From contig CAITIE010000108.1 of assembly GCA_903892355.1 (NCBI GenBank), forward strand, positions 62,001 to 126,000: a DNA stretch of 64,000 bases. Reading direction: 5' to 3'. Of this stretch, positions 50,147 to 59,316 are shown in pieces. Below the pieces are notes generated by a model. The model was not told the DNA's origin. It made no database searches and saw only the letters and a list, made by a program, of their open reading frames with translations. The first letter of the stretch is position 1. Every line of letters begins with the position of its first letter. Made by a program: the position numbers and the translations under genes. This DNA comes from an uncultured Pirellula sp. GTDB lineage: Bacteria > Planctomycetota > Planctomycetia > Pirellulales > Pirellulaceae.

Positions 50147-52657
50147 ATGCGAAACAAGGATAGTCTCTTAAGCGATGTGCATGCTGGTGGGTTCGTCGGA
50201 CCTTCTGCCGCTTGGAACTGGTTTTGGGTGATGTTGCTCGTCTTGCCATTGGTCGGTTGCCGAGGATGCAATAGCGATCCTGCGACAGAAGCGAGCAAGG
50301 CGGAAGAGGCAAAGAAGAAAAAGCAACGTTTGGCCGCTGATGAGATGCGCGCGCTACCCTTTGCCGGGGACTCGGTCGGTAACTTTCTCAAGCTGGGGCA
50401 TTGGTACCAACTGCGGCATAAACTCAAAGCCAATTTCAGCGACGAATCGTTGACTGCAGGCGTGTCGGTGGTCGATCGCGAAGGCACACCGATCGGGTTT
50501 CAACCGGGTTATTCTCCGTACCAAATTCGCAGGAATGTGGCGCTCGCAGTCGGTCAGGAAAAAACGATCGAGATGAGGATACTGCAACCCATGCTGAAGC
50601 CTATGAATGAAGGGCTTCCGGGTGAGCCGAGCAAACCACCCATTTCTTCGCTCCTTGCGAGTTACAGCCTCCGTGGAATCGGCACACCGGTCTTGGAAGA
50701 AACTTTTCCGAACAAGTACTTGGAGGGGTATCAGTACAATTTCGTGGTGCTCAGTCGCGAACCGTCTCGCCATACGTTTTGGAGGGGACTCGACTGCATC
50801 ATCTGGCCACGTAACGACGATCTGCAGCAATTACGTATTTCCCCTCATCGCATCGTGGATATTTCCGAGTCGGAGGTGGCAGGCCATTTCCCAAACCAGT
50901 TGGCGACCATGACGTCGATCTCACACATCGTAATCAACGATTTATCGCCAAGTCTGATGAGCGAGCAGCAGCAGATCGCGATTCAGGATTGGTTGCGATT
51001 CGGCGGAACACTAGTCATCAATGGACCCGAGGCTATCACAGCCGTCGAATCGACCTTCTTGAAGGAAATAACGCCGCTGCGAGGAACGGCAGACTCGGCG
51101 TTGTCAGAAGATGTGATCGCAGGCCTTGATCGAGATTGGAGCATTCGGTTTGCCGGTGGTGATAAAATTGCATTCAAAACGAGCAAGAGTGTGCCTTGCT
51201 TGACTGGCGAGTTGGTTGAGGGCGCGAGCTGGGTTCCAAGCTTGGAAGGACTGATTGCAGAGCGGTTGGTCGGTCAAGGCCGCGTGGTGATGACGACGTT
51301 CCCGATGTCCGATGCCGCCTTTTTGAATTGGCCCTCGTATAGCTCCATGATCCATAATGGGGTTTTGCGTAAACCGCATCGGCATCCCACGCTGGGGGCA
51401 GAGGCAACGACGCAGTATGCGGACGAATATATGGGGACCGAGTTGAACCCGTATCACACGACGCGATTGCGGTTGTGGGCCAGGGATTTCGACAGCTCCA
51501 TGATGCGTTCTGAGTCGGATGTGAAGAGTTCGGCATCGACGGAAGTAGAAGCGAAATTTCCCGCCGGCAAAACGACGAGTTTAGGAGCATGGAACCCGTC
51601 GTCGCGTGTCATCGAGAACTCCTTACTGTGCCTGCGTGAATCCTCTGGTATCACCGTCCCTCAAATCAGCACCATTGTACGTTTGCTGGCATGGTATTTG
51701 GTCGTTCTGGTACCCGCCAACTGGTTGGTATTTCGACTGATTGGAAAAGTAGAGTTGGCGTGGGTTGCGGCGCCGATCATCGCATTGGTGGGTGCAGCCG
51801 TCGTGGCTCGGAGCGTGCAACTCGACGTCGGTTTTTCCCGTAGTCAAACAACCTACGGATTTTTGGAATGCCATAACGAATACCCTCGAGGGTTACTCTC
51901 GAGTTACAACTCCCTTTACACCTCGTTGTCTACCAACTACCAAGCCGTCTTCAAAAAGGGAGATGGATTGGTTGTGCCGATCCCCAGAGTTAGTAACCGA
52001 AAAGGGAGTGACGAGACCGCCTATGTGGAATCTTGGCTCGCCGATGAACGAGGAACTGGCCTGCAGCGGTTTCCGGTTTTGTCCAACTCCACCGGAGTTT
52101 TGCAATCCGAAGAGATGGTCGACTTTGGTGGCCCGCTGGCATGGAAGCTCGATGAAACGCGGGGAGTCTTTGAGGGGATTAACAAGATCGGTTTTGCGGT
52201 TCGAGAGATCGGCATTCTAGGGATTACCAAGGATGGCAGATTCATGACCGGTTGGGCCGGGACATCTGAAGACGGTGAAAAAGTTCAAGGGCGATTGGAA
52301 CCGCTTGCAGAAGGTGGGATTCGTTGGCGTTCTGAGTGGGATGAGAATCCGTTGACCGCGATGCCGAAGACGATCCGAGTGGAGGACGGACTCATGTGGA
52401 CGGAACAATTGGACCAAGGGGTGTATTTAGGGCCGATGCTCCATGATTTCGCACAACGCTATCCACTCAAACGCGGCGAATGGATCGCCATCGGCTGGAC
52501 CGACCAAGACCTCTCCGGGCTAGAGATTTCTCCAACCACGGTGCAAAAGAAGTCGAAAACGCTCGTACTGATGCATATCCACGCAGGGGAACTAGGTGAT
52601 GTTCGGCCTGACACACGGATTTTTGCGACGTCAAAAGTCGAAGTGGAAACGGAATAA
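50147..52657 (+). CDS. Large membrane-anchored hypothetical protein with a GATase-like extracytoplasmic domain
   Basis: This 836-residue protein has a hydrophobic segment with a lipobox-like LVGC at about residues 24-38 (WVMLLVLPLVGCRGC). A charged coiled piece (ATEASKAEEAKKKKQRLA) follows. Residues 200-420 contain DWLRFGGTLVINGPEAITAV, a class I glutamine-amidotransferase-like or BatA-partner-like fold. Helices near 505-555 (LLAWYLVVLVPANWLVF and AWVAAPIIALVGAAVVA) cross the membrane. A beta-rich C-terminal domain follows. I do not recognise a named family. Neighbours (FmdB-like, PhoD) give no strong clue. Confidence 0.72.
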   Translation: MRNKDSLLSDVHAGGFVGPSAAWNWFWVMLLVLPLVGCRGCNSDPATEASKAEEAKKKKQRLAADEMRALPFAGDSVGNFLKLGHWYQLRHKLKANFSDESLTAGVSVVDREGTPIGFQPGYSPYQIRRNVALAVGQEKTIEMRILQPMLKPMNEGLPGEPSKPPISSLLASYSLRGIGTPVLEETFPNKYLEGYQYNFVVLSREPSRHTFWRGLDCIIWPRNDDLQQLRISPHRIVDISESEVAGHFPNQLATMTSISHIVINDLSPSLMSEQQQIAIQDWLRFGGTLVINGPEAITAVESTFLKEITPLRGTADSALSEDVIAGLDRDWSIRFAGGDKIAFKTSKSVPCLTGELVEGASWVPSLEGLIAERLVGQGRVVMTTFPMSDAAFLNWPSYSSMIHNGVLRKPHRHPTLGAEATTQYADEYMGTELNPYHTTRLRLWARDFDSSMMRSESDVKSSASTEVEAKFPAGKTTSLGAWNPSSRVIENSLLCLRESSGITVPQISTIVRLLAWYLVVLVPANWLVFRLIGKVELAWVAAPIIALVGAAVVARSVQLDVGFSRSQTTYGFLECHNEYPRGLLSSYNSLYTSLSTNYQAVFKKGDGLVVPIPRVSNRKGSDETAYVESWLADERGTGLQRFPVLSNSTGVLQSEEMVDFGGPLAWKLDETRGVFEGINKIGFAVREIGILGITKDGRFMTGWAGTSEDGEKVQGRLEPLAEGGIRWRSEWDENPLTAMPKTIRVEDGLMWTEQLDQGVYLGPMLHDFAQRYPLKRGEWIAIGWTDQDLSGLEISPTTVQKKSKTLVLMHIHAGELGDVRPDTRIFATSKVEVETE

Positions 52658-52674
52658 TTCGTCGCAGCAGGCCT

Positions 52675-54252
52675 TTAGGCTCGTTCGAGCTTTGGCCGGT
52701 TATGCTCAACGACAAAGGAAGCTCGGGTTTGGATGGGAGCTCCTGGTTTGTCGACAAAAGGAACCGTTTGGTAGTCAGTCTTCCAATGTGTCGCGGTGAC
52801 TTCACATCGAACATACCCGCGTTCCCCGTTGTGGTATTTAACAAATGGGTTCTCGCTCAATAAGGCGTTCAGTTCCTTGGGTTGATCGTAGCCATTGCCC
52901 CCCGATGAGATCGAGGTTCCGACGAACTCAGTTGCCACAGGTGGGCTGTCAAAGTCGTCGAAATCGACTTTGAGTTCGTTGGCCCAATTGGTATGGATGT
53001 CACCTGTAAGGACCACGGTATTGGCCCGCTCCAGCTCGCTGATTTCTCGGAGCAGTCGTTTTCGGGCAATATCGTATCCCGACCATTGATCCATGCTGTA
53101 TTCGCGAACCTCACCGGGAACACGATCGACGCGTGCGACCATGACCTGTTGACCCAGGATGTTCCATCGCGAATCGGATTTGCGCAGATTCGTCATGAGC
53201 CATTCCTCTTGCTGCTCGCCGAGCAGCGTCGCTTTCGGGTGGAAGACTTGGCCTTCGAGCGGTTTTCGACCGTCCCCGTTGGGTTGATCGGAACGGTACT
53301 GCCGGGTGTCGAGCATTGCGAAATTGGCCAATTGACCAAATGAGATGCTGCGATAGAGCAGCATGTCAGGGCCCTTGGGGATCGTGCTCGATCGCAACGG
53401 CATATTTTCGTAGTACGCTTGATAGGCGTTGACGCGTCGAAGCATGAACTCGCGTGGATCGACGTGCAACTCTTCCGAAATAAGATTGGCATAGTTGTTG
53501 TCGAACTCGTGGTCGTCCCATACGACAATCCACGGCGCGTGCTGATGGGCCTTGATCAGATGCTGGTCCGACTTATAAAGCCCATAGCGATTGCGGTAGT
53601 CCTGAAGCGAAACAATTTCGGGGCTGTTGTGCTGCCGTAGCTTGTTCCTCCCAGCGGGCCCTTCGTAGATGTAATCCCCGAGATGCAGAACCAAATCGAG
53701 TTCGTCCCGGACCATGTGCTCATAGGCGGTGTATAGACCTGCCTCGTAATGCTGGCACGATGCGAATGCGAATCGCAACCGGTCAGGGATCTCGCCGGCG
53801 GGTGGCATCGTACGCGTTCGACCGACGGGGCTTGTCGCGTCCCCAGCGTGGAATCGGTAGTAGTACCAACGGTCGGGAGATAACCCATCGACTTCAACGT
53901 GCACGGAGTGGTTTAGGGCGGGGGACGCGAGAGTTTTTCCTGTGCGAATGATTTGTTGCATCGATTCATCGGGGCTGAGTTCCCAGATCACCTCGATGGA
54001 GGAATCGGGCAAGCCTTCGCCGGTGACTGGCTCGGGGGCAAGCCTCGTCCATAGAACGACGCTATCGCTCGTTGGGTCGCCCGATGCAACTCCGAGTTGG
54101 AATGGATCTTTGGACCATGCGAAGCGGGTCTGTGGGATCCCCGATGCAACCTGGGCCACCCAAGGCAGTACCGCCAGCGAAGCTCCAGCGCTGAGGAAAT
54201 CGCGGCGATGTTGGAGGAATTTGTTGGCGTTGGACCATGGATCGCGCGACAT
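52675..54252 (-). CDS. Alkaline phosphatase D (PhoD-like) metallophosphatase, Tat-exported
   Basis: PhoD-type enzymes release phosphate from esters with a calcium/iron centre outside the cell. A twin-arginine signal is seen in residues 16-35 (RRDFLSAGASLAVLPWVA). The PhoD N-domain follows (FQLGVASGDPTSDSVVLWTR, about 52-71). The metallophosphatase core has FAFASCQHYEAG, LDLVLHLGDYIYEG, VWDDHEFDNNYA, and VVLTGDIHTNWANEL. At 525 residues it is normal. AAAGG precedes the ATG at 54252 by 9 bp. It may supply phosphate when phosphate is low. Confidence 0.95.
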   Translation of the reverse strand: MSRDPWSNANKFLQHRRDFLSAGASLAVLPWVAQVASGIPQTRFAWSKDPFQLGVASGDPTSDSVVLWTRLAPEPVTGEGLPDSSIEVIWELSPDESMQQIIRTGKTLASPALNHSVHVEVDGLSPDRWYYYRFHAGDATSPVGRTRTMPPAGEIPDRLRFAFASCQHYEAGLYTAYEHMVRDELDLVLHLGDYIYEGPAGRNKLRQHNSPEIVSLQDYRNRYGLYKSDQHLIKAHQHAPWIVVWDDHEFDNNYANLISEELHVDPREFMLRRVNAYQAYYENMPLRSSTIPKGPDMLLYRSISFGQLANFAMLDTRQYRSDQPNGDGRKPLEGQVFHPKATLLGEQQEEWLMTNLRKSDSRWNILGQQVMVARVDRVPGEVREYSMDQWSGYDIARKRLLREISELERANTVVLTGDIHTNWANELKVDFDDFDSPPVATEFVGTSISSGGNGYDQPKELNALLSENPFVKYHNGERGYVRCEVTATHWKTDYQTVPFVDKPGAPIQTRASFVVEHNRPKLERA

Positions 54253-54422
54253 TGGGAAACCTTTCGGGAATGATCAGTTACAAGATTTTTTTGCGGGACT
54301 TGAACTAGATGGGACGGTCAGGACGGCTTATTTGTGCCGGAAATCCTTTTCTATCCTGGAAACAATATCCATGGAATGCGGATTTCCAAATCGCTGAAAA
54401 CAGTGAATCCTCGGCGAGGAAA

Positions 54423-54641
54423 TTATGAAGTGTGAATGGCTTGAACCTCGACCGACTCGCCGAAGTGGTCGGAAAATGCTTGACGAAGTTGATCGGCATC
54501 GATGTCACCACGGTATTCCATAACGTATCCCTTGGCGCATGGCGTAAAGAAGCTTTTTCCTTTCGGAGTTAGCGTCGGAAAACGCTCCGCTTCACTCAAC
54601 TCTGGATGCATCGATTCGACCCGTTGCAATTCAATCGCCAT
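54423..54641 (-). CDS. Small hypothetical protein
   Basis: This 72-residue frame reads like a protein (KSFFTPCAKGYVMEYRGDID, then ADQLRQAFSDHF) and starts at an ATG with GGAT 7 bp upstream. It lies between PhoD and DinB on the minus strand. I do not recognise the family. Composition is normal, with no repeats, which favours a real gene, but it is short. Confidence 0.5.
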   Translation of the reverse strand: MAIELQRVESMHPELSEAERFPTLTPKGKSFFTPCAKGYVMEYRGDIDADQLRQAFSDHFGESVEVQAIHTS

Positions 54642-54882
54642 CCAAATCCATCATCCCGCCGGTCGCCCCTTTCGAATACAATGCGGGGGTACCAAGGGAT
54701 GCCCATGTGGCTGAGCTCGCGGCGCTCTAGCTAGGGTACTGGCTAATTGTACCTGCGATAGCGGTCGGTTGCACATGAATCGTCCCGATGACGCATGGGC
54801 TTTTCAATCGAAGGAACGAATGGTACATCCCAGTAAATCATTTCTAAACCGATACCGATAGACTCTATCGAAGGATCCGCAG

Positions 54883-55374
54883 ATGAAATCGCAAGACGTT
54901 CTCAAGTCCACATTGAAGGTGACGACCATGGTCACCGATAGCTATGTCAATGATCTCACCGACGCTGAATTGCTGACCCGTCCTGGGGTTGGCTGCAATC
55001 ATATCGCATGGCAACTCGGCCATTTGATCAGTTCTAATGCGCAGATCCTCAATTCCATCGCTCCTGGGACTGCACCCGAGTTGCCCAGCGGGTTCGCAGA
55101 TCAACATAGCAAGGCGACTGCCGGAAGCGATGATCCCAAGGGGTTCTTGGCCAAGTCCGAGTACCAAGATTTGCTCAAGCGTGTTAACGACGCGGTGGTA
55201 TCAGTGATCGATAGGATGTCCGAATCGGATTTGGATGCGCCAGGGCCCGAGCATTTTCGCGGCATGTTTCCCACGGTCGGTGACGTGATGGTGTTGCTGG
55301 CAACCCATGCCATGATGCATGTGGGGCAATGGGTTCCTGTGCGTAGAAGTTTGGGCAAGCCTGTAGTGATCTAA
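54883..55374 (+). CDS. DinB/YfiT-family metal-binding protein
   Basis: DinB-fold proteins are four-helix bundles with a metal site of three His; many are thiol transferases. This 163-residue protein has GCNHIAWQLGHLISSNAQIL (about residues 43-62; His 46 and 53 candidates) and ATHAMMHVGQWVPVRRSL (about 140-157; His 142 and 146). These match the H-x3-H pattern of the second helix and the H-x3-H of the last. AAGGA precedes ATG 54883 by 8 bp. Its substrate is unknown; with a bshB1 gene in the window, a bacillithiol transferase role is possible but unproven. Confidence 0.88.
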   Translation: MKSQDVLKSTLKVTTMVTDSYVNDLTDAELLTRPGVGCNHIAWQLGHLISSNAQILNSIAPGTAPELPSGFADQHSKATAGSDDPKGFLAKSEYQDLLKRVNDAVVSVIDRMSESDLDAPGPEHFRGMFPTVGDVMVLLATHAMMHVGQWVPVRRSLGKPVVI

Positions 55375-55447
55375 CCGCTGCATAATCTATGCAGCTGCAG
55401 AGCGCGCGTTTGGTCACCAGCCGAGATGGTTTACCAACCGGGATGAA

Positions 55448-56743
55448 CTACCAACCGACGGGCTGAGACCACCATTGTTTCCAGGTCCATCCCGGCGGAG
55501 GAATCAGCGGAAAAACCGTATACCAAGGTTGTTCGTCGAGCGATTTCGGCTTGGTATTGGAAACGCTGACTTGATTGGCTGCATTGGGATCACCGCCGTT
55601 TAGCAATGCAGGATTTCCTGGTGGTGGATTGGATTGATGCCTTGGGAATGGATTGAGCATGGACGGACGCGGTGCTCCGTTAGGATAGAAACGGGTTGGT
55701 GGAGTGTTGTTTGGGTCAAACGACGCCATGTACTCTCGTTGATGTTTTTCGACCCATGCCTTCGTTTTTGCCGTCTCGTCGCCCGGCCAAATGGTTGTGT
55801 TGGCATGCTTTAGACGCGACGAGGCGAGTTCGAAGTCCTCATGGGCAACGGCTGCGATGCTGAGGTTGGTCCACGCTGCGGTATTCCATGGATGCTGATC
55901 GGCTGCTTCCTGCCATTCCCGCTCGGCGTCTTCCCAACGTCCGAGCTTTGCATAAGCATTCCCTTTACGAACCTGAGTCGATCCGGGTGAGAACCACGGG
56001 AGTGAGATTGAAGCTTCGGTGGCGTGGGTGGTGGGAACGACCATTTCCCAAGACTTCCTGGCGCAGGCCGCGATGACTTTGAGATCGCCTGTTGGCTGAA
56101 ACGCTAGATCGGGATACGTCCTTTCCGCATCCGTTCGATTCATTTCCACATTCTGTTCGAGAACTCGCTTTCCAGTTGCGGTTTCGTACAGAGACCATCG
56201 GACCGTCATCCGTTCAGGTGGAGATGGGCGCCGAAGGAATCGGTACCAAGGTTGCCCGGAGGCTCCTTTCTCTTCGGGTAGCTCAAGCTGATGCTGGACG
56301 ATTTGACCGGAGAGAACGTAGTTGGCTCCGACTCGTCGCGCGGCTCCGAGCGTCGCCATCTCGCTCGGTTGACCATCGTAAGCTACCAATTGGATTCCGC
56401 CGCTACGAGCGAGCTGATCAGGGTACAAAACCGCCAGCTGCGGCATGCTCTGCGGCCGCGAAGCAACCATGGCTTGGTCCAGTTTTTCAGCGACTGGTAA
56501 GTCGCCACCTATCGGACCAACCGCGATGGTCATGGCGCCACCATGATCCATGGGAGGGCTCTTCCAAACGTAGATCGGTGCCGACATACGACAGCCGATG
56601 CACGTGGCAAACGCTGCACAGATCATCGGGAGGACGGCAAGCCTCAAAGCGACCGCGTCGAAGATGGTCTTTCGCTGCCCAACCAACTGTTGGCGCGCGC
56701 GTGCAAATGGTACCTGAAGCATGTGCGGGTCCATTGGTTTCAT
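55448..56743 (-). CDS. Lipoprotein with TPR-like repeats
   Basis: This 431-residue protein has an N-terminal hydrophobic segment ending in CIGC (a lipobox-like Cys near residue 51 from ATG 56743), so it is probably lipid-anchored. The first domain (about 55-230) has VGPIGGDLPVAEKLDQAMVA and ANYVLSGQIVQHQLELPEEK, a beta-rich fold. A pair of TPR-like helices at about 255-310 (GNAYAKLGRWEDAEREWQEA and NTAAWTNLSIAAVAHEDFEL) suggests protein binding. The C-terminus is Pro/Asn-rich. The longer open frame starts at TTG 56788. A GGAAAT site precedes ATG 56743. Confidence 0.65.
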   Translation of the reverse strand: MKPMDPHMLQVPFARARQQLVGQRKTIFDAVALRLAVLPMICAAFATCIGCRMSAPIYVWKSPPMDHGGAMTIAVGPIGGDLPVAEKLDQAMVASRPQSMPQLAVLYPDQLARSGGIQLVAYDGQPSEMATLGAARRVGANYVLSGQIVQHQLELPEEKGASGQPWYRFLRRPSPPERMTVRWSLYETATGKRVLEQNVEMNRTDAERTYPDLAFQPTGDLKVIAACARKSWEMVVPTTHATEASISLPWFSPGSTQVRKGNAYAKLGRWEDAEREWQEAADQHPWNTAAWTNLSIAAVAHEDFELASSRLKHANTTIWPGDETAKTKAWVEKHQREYMASFDPNNTPPTRFYPNGAPRPSMLNPFPRHQSNPPPGNPALLNGGDPNAANQVSVSNTKPKSLDEQPWYTVFPLIPPPGWTWKQWWSQPVGW

Positions 56744-57097
56744 GTCTGTCAGCGATTTCCAAAATGATGGACGTGGATTGAGCGGCAAAAGCCTAACGTG
56801 ATCGCAGGATACGCCTCATCAACAGCACGAGAGTGAACCTACAATCAACACGAATATCCTTCGATAAAGAGACTAAGGCGATGTCAGGAAAACTTTCAAT
56901 GAAGGTTGGGTAGTTTGGGAAGCTGAGCGAATTGACGTGTCCAATCGGTTTTCTGCAAATGCTAGCGACGGAACAAGCGACGACGAAAGTTGGTCTTGGA
57001 TGACTGCGATGGATCTGATAAGGCAATACGTAGAGGTCTGTGCAGGGTTGCCTCTTCTGTGGAAATCGACGATCGCCTCGTTACAGAGTGTGTAGAA
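56744..57097. other. Intergenic region between divergent lipoprotein and M48 peptidase genes
   Basis: This 354-bp stretch lies between divergent starts. The frame before the M48 start is open, but its text does not look like protein. I saw no clear promoter pair or repeat. Confidence 0.35.
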
Positions 57098-57985
57098 ATG
57101 GCCAACGTGTGGAATAAAGAAATAGCTTGTGAGCAGCAGGTCCAAGGTGGAGTCGGTGATGATTTGACATGGAATCGCCGGCGGTGGCTTTCAGGTGCCG
57201 CGGGTTTATCGGCAATTTCTCTTTGTTGTGGATGCAGGTCGACACCGTTCACTGGACGACCGCAATTACGCTTCATTCCGAAATCGATGGAAATGTCGCT
57301 GGGTGAGCAAAGCTATGCTGAGGTATTGGCCGAGTCGGCGGTTTCACAAAACACGGCTTGGTCAGACGCCGTGGTCCGAACCGGGCAACGTATTTCGCAG
57401 GTGGCCAATGCGCCGGACTTCAAATGGGATTTTCGGTTGCTCGCCAGCCCCAAGCAAAACGCATTTTGCTTGCCTGGGGGTAAGGTAGCAGTCTACGAAG
57501 GGATCATCCCTTCCTGCGAAAATGAAGCGGGGTTGGCTGTCGTGATGAGTCACGAAATCGCGCATGCTTTGGCGCATCATGGTGCGGAGCGGATGAGCCA
57601 ACAAGCTGGAGTGAAGGGAGTAGGGACGGTCCTCGGATGGGCGATGTCCGAGACGACTCCGGCGACACGAGAGTTGTCGATGAAGGCGTTTGGAACGGGC
57701 GTTCAGTATGGTGTCTTGCTCCCCTATAGCAGGCATCACGAGAGCGAAGCGGATGCGATCGGATTGCAGTTGATGGCAAAAGCGGGTTATGACCCGTCGG
57801 AGGCCCCGTTGTTTTGGGGGCGGTTTGGGCAGGCCAAGTCGGGAACAGATGCGCCACCGGAATGGGCTTCGACCCATCCCAGCGACGATCGCAGAGCAGC
57901 CGATCTCGCAGCGAAACTGCCTGAAGCATTGGCCCTCTACCAATCGACTGGCAGCCGATATGGGAAGGGTGAGAAACTGACTTAG
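57098..57985 (+). CDS. M48 family zinc metallopeptidase, probable Tat lipoprotein
   Basis: The zinc motif is HEIAHALAHH (about residues 150-159), with the third ligand Glu in HHESEADAIG (about 210-219), the standard HExxH...E of M48 (BepA/YcaL/LoiP-like). The N-terminus has RRRWLSGAAGLSAISLCCGC: a twin-arginine-like signal with a lipobox Cys near 46. It should act in the outer periplasm as a protein quality-control protease. I start at ATG 57098, giving 295 residues; an in-frame start at 56990 is possible. Confidence 0.9.
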   Translation: MANVWNKEIACEQQVQGGVGDDLTWNRRRWLSGAAGLSAISLCCGCRSTPFTGRPQLRFIPKSMEMSLGEQSYAEVLAESAVSQNTAWSDAVVRTGQRISQVANAPDFKWDFRLLASPKQNAFCLPGGKVAVYEGIIPSCENEAGLAVVMSHEIAHALAHHGAERMSQQAGVKGVGTVLGWAMSETTPATRELSMKAFGTGVQYGVLLPYSRHHESEADAIGLQLMAKAGYDPSEAPLFWGRFGQAKSGTDAPPEWASTHPSDDRRAADLAAKLPEALALYQSTGSRYGKGEKLT

Positions 57986-58063
57986 GACTCGATCCTATGC
58001 AGGGAAATTCTCGGCATCCACGCGGCTAGACGTGTTTTCGGGTAATAGAATCCTGGCGAGAGA

Positions 58064-59161
58064 TCAGTCCGAGAGCGACTGCAGGTACGATAATGCATCC
58101 TCGAGCGTCGTGGTTTCGATGCCGCTGACACGGCCAGCACGATCGCATTTCCCCAATAGGATCAATTCGTCATAGCTCTCGTTCTCGCGAAGTCGACGAT
58201 GGGCGCGAGCGCCGATCGAGCCATCGATGATTTTGTGGGTGTCCATATGGTGTGCGATGAGCCAAGCGGTACGGTCGGTAATAAATCCGTCGAGAGCTTC
58301 GAGTCCTGCATCGACGTGATTCTTGGGATCGATCCCCTTGCCGACATCATGCAGCAACGCTGCCAATAGGAACTCCTCATCGTAAGGAATAGCATCGCAT
58401 GCGTGATCATAGACTTGAAGCGAGTGGTACAAAACATCACCCTCGGGATGGTATTTCGGATGCTGCTTGACGTTTTCGAGCGGTACAAGCAACGAGTAAA
58501 AAACGCGATAGGGGTCCCCTTGGACCTCCATTGATGCGAGTTCTTGTTCGACTTGAACGTCTGGGTACACCTCCGCCAGGAAATCCTCAAGTTGAGGTAG
58601 CGTGGCACCTTCGATCCTCTTGCCGGTGATGGAACTCTTGAATCCGTAGCTTCTTAGATTCTCTCGATAAATGGTTAGTTCGACGTCGAAAGCCTCACGG
58701 AGATGAACATGCGTGTAGGTTGCGTTCTCGCCATTCTTGCGGACTTGCTTGCGTTCGACCTCGTACGGTAGGCCTTCGCAGTCCAAGCATCCCAGGACGA
58801 CCTCGATGCTATCCGAGAAAATATGGATATCGATGTCCGACCCTGTTCTGACATGCCCCGTATAGACGCTGCCAATCAATCGAGGATGGAATTTGCTGAG
58901 AAGTCTCATAACACGAAGCGCCGTCAGTCGCATATCCCGGAGCGCATTGAGACGCGACTCTCCTTCGAGGAGCCGAGCGAACGACTGGACAGCTTCGCGG
59001 ATCTCGGTATTCGAAGGCAAATCGGCGGGTTTCACCCAGCCTTTGCACAATTGCCGAGCCGCTTTGTTTTTCGCTTGGAAGTATTCGGACTCTTGTCGAA
59101 AATACATCAAACGCGCCGCTTCATGAGCGATCGCGCGCCGCAATTTAGAAAAATTCATCAT
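58064..59161 (-). CDS. Nucleotidyltransferase-HD domain fusion protein
   Basis: This 365-residue protein joins a pol-beta-type nucleotidyltransferase fold to an HD phosphohydrolase. The NT motif is IGSVYTGHVRTGSDIDIHIF (about residues 96-115), with catalytic Asp109 and Asp111 and a third acidic residue in FDVELTIY (about 158-165). The HD half has YHSLQVYDHACD (246) and LLHDVGKGIDPKNH (His271, Asp272), then HHMDTHK. An N-terminal helical domain (residues 1-90) is extra. CCA-adding enzymes and GlnD combine these folds in other ways; the RDLTINA motif of CCA enzymes is absent. Its substrate is unknown. ATG 59161 is my start. Confidence 0.82.
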   Translation of the reverse strand: MMNFSKLRRAIAHEAARLMYFRQESEYFQAKNKAARQLCKGWVKPADLPSNTEIREAVQSFARLLEGESRLNALRDMRLTALRVMRLLSKFHPRLIGSVYTGHVRTGSDIDIHIFSDSIEVVLGCLDCEGLPYEVERKQVRKNGENATYTHVHLREAFDVELTIYRENLRSYGFKSSITGKRIEGATLPQLEDFLAEVYPDVQVEQELASMEVQGDPYRVFYSLLVPLENVKQHPKYHPEGDVLYHSLQVYDHACDAIPYDEEFLLAALLHDVGKGIDPKNHVDAGLEALDGFITDRTAWLIAHHMDTHKIIDGSIGARAHRRLRENESYDELILLGKCDRAGRVSGIETTTLEDALSYLQSLSD

Positions 59162-59316
59162 GGCACCGCAGCAGTGGCTGGATGGTCGGTGCATTGCATT
59201 CCGAGAACTAGGGATCAGGCCCTGACAACTGTTGTCCTCTGCCTAATCTCTACACCGACAAGCATACGCTTTATCGGTGCGGTTTGTCCAGTCGTCTTCG
59301 AGCGAGCTAGATCGAG

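Noticed and set aside
54700-54760. Possible tRNA or small RNA upstream of the DinB gene
   Set aside because: No tRNA T-loop (GTTCRANYC) or acceptor pairing could be found here.
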